Positions 57,763 through 64,000 of a stretch of DNA of 64,000 nucleotides are shown here, piece by piece. Each line of letters opens with the position of its first letter. The stretch's first letter is position 1. A program made the translations under genes and the position numbers. The notes beneath the pieces were generated by a model. That model did no database searches. It was not told the origin of the DNA and saw only the letters and a program-made list of their open reading frames with translations. The stretch is from contig JPHH03000004.1 in assembly GCA_000750105.3 (NCBI GenBank), forward strand, positions 248,001 to 312,000, read 5' to 3'. The DNA is from Tolypocladium sp. Sup5 PDA-1. Taxonomy: Eukaryota; Ascomycota; Sordariomycetes; Hypocreales; Ophiocordycipitaceae.

Positions 57763-59023
57763 TTACTCCTTCGACGACCTCTTGTCCCTCCGCTTGCCGT
57801 GGTTGCGTACCCGCGGCGTGACTACCCACTTGTTGACGTTGTGCGTGCGGCGAGTCTTGTAGCCGCTCTTGGTCTAATCGGATAGTCAGTTCGCTGTAAA
57901 TCTCGGCATTGCAGACGACGCCCTCCACTTACAGGTCTGCCCCAGGGGGTAACGGGGTGGCGGTTACTCTTGGACTTTCCTCGACCACCACCATGAGGGT
58001 GGTCAACTAGAAGGCCGGTCAGCAGCTGCACAGACACGCTTGATGAGCAGAAGAATGCCCACCCTTGTTCATGGCCACACCACGGACCGTGGGCCGGATG
58101 TTCAACCACCGGCTTCGCCCAGCCTTGCCCAGCTGGCGGTAGTGGTGGTGCATGTTGCTCGCCACGCCAATCGTGGCACAAGCATTCTTGCTGACTCGTC
58201 GAACCTCGCCGCTCTGCAGCCGCACCTCGACGTACTTGCCAGTCATGATCTTGGTTCCGTCGTCCTTGGTCTCTTCGTTCTTGTTCACCACCGTGGCCGA
58301 GGTTCCTGCGCTGCGGCAGAAGACGGCTCCCCGCTTCGCCGCCGAGCCGACGCAAAACACCACGGTCCCCACGGGGATCATATGCATCGGCAGGCAGTTG
58401 CCACGGAAAGCCGTCTTCGCCGCGAGAATACCGGCATCGATGACGCCGCCCATGCTATCGAGGAGGTCCTGCGGGATGCCTGGTCTGTAGCTGTGGACAA
58501 TGTCGCCCGCCCTCAGGCCCTCGGCCGCGACAATGTACGACTTGCGGCCAGTGGCTTGCTCCGTGACCAGCGCAATATGAGCACTTCGCCCTGGGTCGTA
58601 CTCGATCCGCTCCACCAGATGAGGTCCCGGCCTGAATCGTTCAAAGTCGACCGCCCGTAATCTCCGCTTTGCACCACCTCCACGATGCCTCACAGTGATT
58701 CTCCCGTGCACATTTCGTCCACCTTTGCCTTGGCCCTTCTTCGGAATGGTCAAAGGAAGAAACGGCCGTCCCTTCCAAAGATGGTCATTGATAGGGCGTC
58801 TCAAATGTCGCACACCGGGCGTTCGCGGCTTGTATGTTCGGAGGATGGAGGACTGCGGGCCTTTATTTTCGTTTGAGCTGACGCGAGGTTCGCTGGCGAG
58901 TGCACTGTCGCTGGAGCCCGCCTTGGCCTTCTTGGTGGCATAACCGCGCAGCGCGGGCTGGCCGAGGGCAAGAAGCTGGAAGCTCCTGCGGACCGCAGAC
59001 AGTGGCAGCCGTGGCTGGAGCAT
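57763..59023 (-). CDS. RML2: Mitochondrial 54S ribosomal protein uL2m, 381 aa
   Basis: Large-subunit protein of the mitoribosome, homologous to bacterial L2 near the peptidyl-transferase centre. Exons 59023-58063, 58006-57933 and 57873-57763 sum to 382 codons. The N-terminus is a basic presequence (MLQPRLPLSAVRRSFQLLAL). Signature blocks: GRNVHGRITVRHRGGGAKRR, RIEYDPGRSAHIAL, LPMHMIPVGTVVFCVG, and across two introns RGVAMNKVDHPHGGGRGKS, whose His corresponds to the conserved functional histidine of bacterial L2. The end is KTRRTHNVNKWVVTPRVRN plus a Lys/Arg tail. It is divergent from the cyclin B gene. Confidence 0.95.
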
Positions 59024-60441
59024 TATGACGCTTGGGATTGAGCGGGTGGTATCGGCCGATCTAGTGGTCGCTCGTCCACGGAAAAGGAGTTGCCGCTGGC
59101 CAGGTCAGTGGTCGACTGGTCGTGGTCTGGCGGGCATTGACGGGGAACACTGTTGCACAGAGCCCCAATCGCACCAGAAAACGTCGGTAGGGGACTTGAC
59201 AATGCCCACCGCTGCCGTGGCCGGTGCTGGTTGTCGAATGTCACCAAGTACGTGGTGTTCTGGATGCTGTCGACACGCCAGACGGCGCATTGAAATTTCC
59301 ATCGGAAGCTTGGAAAACGTTTAGCCGAGGAGCTCGCAGCCACACGCTGCGCCACAGCGCCACAGCCTCGCCGCGCTCTCCCTCACGGCGCGCCTCCAGC
59401 CTCGCCTGTGCTCTAGCGCGAGATGAACCCGCGGCCGTGCAGCCAATCACAGGGCCGTTGCCCCGCGGTTGCCACTGTTGACGCAGGCAGGTTCCCGCAG
59501 CGGGTACGTACCGCTCGTCGCGAAGCTCCAGACGTCGCGTTGTGAGTCGCTGGAGGAGCTGCCACCTCCACTCGTCACCAGCCAGCCCATACCAACACCA
59601 GCTCTGCGTTGCAGCCGCCTGCTGATGAATTCTGTCTGCGTTTGCCCTCTTGTCGTTGACTGCAAACACGTACGGCACGTTGACTTGCAGGAGCACGAGG
59701 GACAACAGACTCTATTCTGCGCCTCTCTCTTCAGTCCCCCGCCAACGAGTGTTTAGCCTCCGCGCAACTCTCAACTCAAAGATAAAGACAAAACAACTCC
59801 CTTGTTCTTTAGAGTTTACCGGCTCTTCCGTTGTCCTCACAAACCGAGGGGCAAGCAACGCACCTGCTGCTGACGCATTTCGTGCCCTGTGTCTCTCTTT
59901 ACCTTGGCAACGACTCGCGAACCGCGCCGCAAGACAGCCCGGGGTACGTACCACACCCGCGACGGGCCCACTGCACGCACGCATCTCCCCTGCTGCTCCG
60001 CTCCTCAAAACACATCCTGTCTGCCCTCACGACTGTTCCCTTCGACATAAACACCTCGCTGGCCCTTGGTTTTGCCCGCTGCACTACCTCGCACTCCTCT
60101 GTCCATATACACTCTCGCCGCCGCCGCCGCCACGACGCACCCGCTCCGGGCCAACAAACTTTAACACGATTGATTAAACAGCCTTTCTGCGCGGCATATC
60201 CCCCGTCAAAACATTCCAATCGCGCTGTTGTGTCGGACAGTCATCTGTCTCTGAACCGGAGGTAGGGAACCGAATTCCTCGTCTCATTCGAATGTCTCAG
60301 TAGCTAGCTACATTTTCTCGTTGCCCCCCATGCCTCTTCCAACTCTTCTTCCTGTTCATTCTGCACGCGTTCGACTGACTTGCCTCGTCCCAGCTCGGCC
60401 TCTGGCAATATATGATCTAGTCACCTCCGCTAGACCCCAAG
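59024..60441. promoter_or_regulatory. Divergent region between uL2m and cyclin B
   Basis: 1.4 kb, strongly pyrimidine-rich on the plus strand from about 59,730, consistent with a long cyclin B leader. It includes a 3-codon upstream frame (MSQ then stop) at 60292-60303 and a longer out-of-frame upstream ATG at 60330. No other gene. Confidence 0.5.
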
Positions 60442-62101
60442 ATGCCTCCTGTAAGTACTCCCCAGCGCGCTCGACCTGCTATCCCCGCGCGCCTTTGCTG
60501 ACTTGCTGCTCCCCAGGGACAGGGTCGAACTGCGCGTCAGCGCGTCGTGTCAAACGAGAACGACGAGAACAGCTCGACGCGTCTCACCCGAGCCAAGGCG
60601 GCCGCTCTCAACGTCGACGAGCTCGCCATGCCCGCCAAAGGTGCCTTGCAACCCAAGAAGTCGGCTGTCAACGCCAACAATGCCGGCCCCCAGAGGAAAC
60701 GTGCCGCGCTGGGCGACGTCAGCAATGTCGGCAAGGCTGATGTAGTCGAGGGCAAGAAGGCTGCTTCTGGCAAGGTGGGACTGGTCTCCAAGGCCGCTCA
60801 CCCCACCGGTATCCAGAAGAACACGTTGCGTCCGGCGAGCCGCGCTGCCCTGGTCCCCAAGGGCACCAACGCCGTGGCGGAGAGCAAGAGAACTGGGTCT
60901 GGGGCTGGCCATCTGGCAGCAGGGCCGAAGAGAAAGGTCTCCTCGTCTACGTCGGCCGCCAACAAGGAAGAGCCCGCCCTCGATGAAGCCGAGCCCGTCC
61001 GCAAGAAGGCGCACACGGTGACTGCCGACAAGCAGATCCGTTCTGACACGCGAGCCGAGGGCAATGCCAAGGCACCTGCTGTCAAGGCGGACGAGCCAAA
61101 ACTGGGCGACGAGCGTGCCGCCCCCGCCCCCATACATGACCACGACAACCTGGAGGAAGAGGACTGGGACGACCCCCTGATGGTCGCCGAGTACGCTACC
61201 GAGATCTTTGAGTACCTCCGCGACCTCGAGGTCAGCACAATTCCCAACCCGCAATACATGTCTCACCAGGACGATCTGGAGTGGAAAACCCGCGGCATCC
61301 TCGTCGATTGGCTCATCGAAGTCCACACCCGCTTTCATCTACTGCCCGAAACTCTGTTCCTCGCCGTCAACATCATCGACCGGTTTCTATCAGAAAAGGT
61401 GGTCCAGCTCGACCGGCTCCAGCTTGTCGGCATCACTGCCATGTTCATCGCGTCAAAGTACGAGGAAGTGCTGTCACCCCACGTTGAAAACTTCAAGCGC
61501 ATCACCGACAACGGCTTCAGCGAGGCCGAGATTCTGAGCGCGGAGCGGTTCGTTCTCAGCACTCTCAACTACAGCCTCAGCTACCCCAACCCAATGAATT
61601 TCCTTCGCCGTGTTTCGAAGGCGGACAACTATGACATCCAGTCTCGCACTATCGGCAAGTACCTCATGGAGATTAGCCTGTTGGACCACCGGTTCATGGC
61701 GTATCGGCCCAGCCATGCTGCGGCGGCTGCCATGTACCTTGCGCGCCTGATGCTGGACCGTGGTGAATGGGTATGTTCAGAGCCTTGTATTGCGTGTCTC
61801 CATCTTGCTGACATGTTGCTCTAGGACAAGACACTGGCATACTACGCCGGATATACCGAGGAGGAGATCGAGCCCGTCGTTGAGCTCATGGTCGACTACC
61901 TTGCGCGTCCGGTCGTACACGAAGCATTCTTCAAGAAGTACGCCAGCAAAAAGTTCCTCAAGGGTATGTGCCTCCCATGTCTGGACTAATCGGGCCAAGC
62001 TGACGATAGCAGCATCCATCCTCGCGCGCCAGTGGGCCAAGAAGAACGCCGCCCTGTTTGGCATTCTGGACACGGAGCTGTCCCTGGACCAAATATCATG
62101 A
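60442..62101 (+). CDS. nimE: G2/mitotic B-type cyclin (nimE/cdc13 type), 496 aa
   Basis: Activating subunit of Cdk1 for entry into mitosis. Coding exons 60442-60450, 60517-61770, 61825-61963 and 62013-62101 sum to 497 codons; the first carries only MPP. A destruction box RAALGDVSN at 65-73 fits RxxLxx[IV]xN and marks APC/C-dependent degradation. The middle is Lys/Ala-rich and disordered. The two cyclin folds start near EYATEIFEYLRDLEVSTIPN, with the cyclin-box core KTRGILVDWLIEVHTRFHLL, DRFLSEKVVQLDRLQLVG and IASKYEEVLSP. The second fold ends YYAGYTEEEIEPVVELMVDY and ASILARQWAKKN. The start was set by the GTAAGT donor six nt after ATGCCTCCT joining in frame to GQGRTARQR. Confidence 0.95.
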
Positions 62102-63251
62102 TGGCAACAAGACGCCGCACGCATGACGCCATCGTGTTCCCCGATGCCGCATCTTTACATATGGGCACTACAAAACCACAGGATATGATCACTCGAGGTT
62201 GGCTTGCATTGACGACCTCACCTCTTAACGACGATAATACATCAATGGCTATCTGTTCGATGCCTGCCGGCCCCGCAGCACGGTAATGCGGTTTGCCGAA
62301 TGGCCGGTGGCACGAGCGTGGCCCTGCCTGCACTAGCATTCTTCCATCTGATATCTGGCAGCTCGCACCTGCAATTGTCTTGTTGTCTTTTTTCGAGTAT
62401 TTCAGCATGGAATCGTGTTATTGGTCTTACACATGGCGCTTGGAGTCATTGGGCGAAGGGCGAAGGACGGGGAGGCGGCATGGTTCGGCAGGTTGGAGTT
62501 GGCTGCCCATGGGGCCATTTGGTACGGCCGGGAGGGTATTTTTGGGAGACGAGGGCCGCGAGGCTGCGTCCCGGATGGAGGCTGCGCTTCAATCCAAAAG
62601 GGCGGCTGCAAGGCCTCGGGGGTCCCCACCACCTTCGTGAAACAAGGCGGCTCTCGTAGATACATCTGGGCTCTGCTGGATAGGGGGAGCGTGACTTCAA
62701 AAGTGTACATATATCATGATGGGATTACGGGCGGGCGGGACTTGGGAACAGGAACAGGAATGAACTCCATTGCATAAATCGCGAAGCAGCACCTGAGCTG
62801 TTGATTGTGACAGTGGCTACCGCGAGAGGCAACATGTACTTGTAGATGCTGTTGCTGGCCGCGGATGGCAACGCGTGTGGCTGCTAGGCGCGCCCATGAG
62901 CGTTGAGGTGAGGTCGACTGTGGAGACGAGCTGTTGCTGGTGGTGCGGTCGATTGGCGCAGCTACCACTGTGGAGGAGGGGCCTTTGTCGTTGGCGCTTC
63001 CGAGTTTCACTGATGCATCAACCTCACGACATCTTCCTTTGTGCATCGCAACAGCAGAAAGTCCACCAACAAACCGCCGCGGCTTCTCAAAGCCGTTCAT
63101 TTTACTGCGTACGGGCCTCATCTCTTCCTTGCGACCGCCTTATTCAACCGTCGGTGGCCTCTCGGATCCCTGATCGCGGCCCCTCGGATCCCTGGTCACG
63201 GCCTGTGTCTGCGCGCTCCGTCTCTCCTGGTCGAAGGGACGCTGCCCCATC
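62102..63251. other. Intergenic between cyclin B and TEX1
   Basis: 1.15 kb between tandem plus-strand genes. No recognised ORF. The last 150 bp are pyrimidine-rich leader. Confidence 0.5.
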
Positions 63252-64000
63252 ATGGCGCCGGTCCTGCGCCCTCGGCAAAGCCTACCCAAGGATAGGTTCT
63301 CTGCGTACTTTGCCAACCTTAAGAGCCAGCCGTACGCGGACCCGAATTCCACGAGAGGCCAGAGCACTCACAGGTCAGCCCCCTTGCCCCCATTCGTCGC
63401 AGCCCGCCCAACCGTCGGCGCCGGAATGAGGTCAGCATCTATGAGAACGACGTACTGAATATCGACCTCGCTAGCATACGATCCATTGCTTGGAATCCAC
63501 TCGGAACGCTGGTGGCGACTGGTTCAGCTGACAAGACGCTGCGAGTCTGTGAGTTTTGGCTCTCAACCACGGCTGGGGAAGAAGAAGCTTTCGGACAAAG
63601 GAGCTGACGCGTCGTCACAGGGAACCCCGAGAAACCACATGTAAAGTTCTCGACGGAGCTCAAGGGTCACTCTGCCTCGATTGAGAAGGTGGCCTTTAAC
63701 CCGACCAAGGACGCGGAGCTGTGCAGCGTGAGCAGCGATGGGGTGGTCAAGTTCTGGGACGTGCGGACCAAGGCCTGCTTCAACGAGGTAAAGGGCCTTG
63801 GAGACGCGCTGAGCCTTGTCTGGGCTCCGGACGGGCAGACGCTGCTTGTGGGAAACAAGGACGACAACATATTTGTCCTGTCGCCCACGCAGTCGACGCC
63901 AATCACCTCACACCAGCAGAACATGCAGACGAACCAAATCTCGTTCTGCTGGGGCGGAGAGAAGATCTTCCTGGCGACGTCGGAGGGCCGCACGCGGGTC
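63252..64000 (+). CDS. TEX1: THO complex subunit 3 (TEX1/THOC3), WD40 protein, 5' part
   Basis: Component of the THO/TREX complex that couples transcription to mRNA export. Exons visible: 63252-63373, 63403-63548 and from 63621 beyond the window edge. The first intron is predicted at only 29 nt, unusually short, so its borders are less sure; the second is 72 nt. After RFSAYFANLKSQPYADP come WD40 blades: LASIRSIAWNPLGTLVATGS, DKTLRVWNPE, LKGHSASIEKVAFNPTKDAEL, SVSSDGVVKFWDVRTKA and LSLVWAPDGQTLLVGNKDD, then ISFCWGGEKIFLAT. The blade spacing and the LVVWAPDG-type third blade fit THOC3. The C-terminal blades are missing because the window ends. Confidence 0.88.

Overview
The window reads as a chromosomal segment of a filamentous ascomycete, most likely a Sordariomycete of the Hypocreales type. 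Genes are split by short introns (mostly 44-140 nt) with GTRNGT donors, CTAAC/CTGAC branch sites and YAG acceptors. Leaders are pyrimidine-rich, coding DNA is GC-rich, and the proteins are fungal (VMA21, Nab2-type zinc fingers, SPX-ankyrin-GDPD, a DUF2406 family protein, a CYP52-like P450). There is no operon logic; genes are single units in convergent, divergent or tandem order. The genus call is inference.

Left to right: about 3.2 kb without a recognised gene; a Myb/SANT-like protein (3.2-4.1 kb, +); a GDE1-type SPX-ankyrin-glycerophosphodiesterase (5.4-9.0 kb, -), divergent from an ankyrin-repeat protein (9.4-11.8 kb, +); a FUN30/SMARCAD1-type remodeller (12.5-15.6 kb, -); a doubtful tiny ORF; VMA21 (+); a DUF2406 protein (17.2-18.6 kb, -); a 5.2-kb gene-poor gap; ribosomal protein eL33 (-), divergent from glucose-6-phosphate dehydrogenase (26.4-28.3 kb, +); Mediator MED14 (29.4-32.9 kb, +); protoporphyrinogen oxidase (33.2-35.2 kb, -); NAB2 (35.7-37.3 kb, -); a secreted GH20 hexosaminidase (39.7-41.5 kb, +); a CYP52-like P450 (43.2-45.0 kb, +); an aromatic/2-aminoadipate-type aminotransferase (45.2-47.1 kb, -); RIC1 (48.7-52.1 kb, +); casein kinase 2 beta (52.5-53.5 kb, +); a PAP2 lipid phosphatase (54.0-55.5 kb, -); mitochondrial ribosomal protein uL2m (57.8-59.0 kb, -); B-type cyclin (60.4-62.1 kb, +); and the 5' part of the THO subunit TEX1/THOC3 (from 63.3 kb, running off the window).

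The content is mostly core housekeeping: transcription and mRNA export (MED14, NAB2, TEX1, FUN30), translation (eL33, uL2m), cell cycle and signalling (cyclin B, CK2 beta), membrane traffic (RIC1, VMA21), central metabolism (G6PD, HEM14) and phosphate/phospholipid metabolism (GDE1-like, PAP2). The GH20 enzyme, P450 and ankyrin protein are the more accessory members. I see no mobile element, CRISPR array, rRNA, tRNA or secondary-metabolite cluster.

The most striking observations concern gene structure. The sequence predicts a 4-nt internal exon in the GDE1-like gene, encoding the Phe and the first base of the metal-binding Asp of its catalytic EFD motif. A 10-nt internal exon is predicted in the eL33 gene. 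A 63-nt in-frame, AT-richer stretch in HEM14 looks like a GC-AG intron. A dispersed palindromic motif (TACTCCGTA/TACGGAGTA) recurs only between genes, and a poly-G tract sits inside coding-like fragments of the gene-poor gap.
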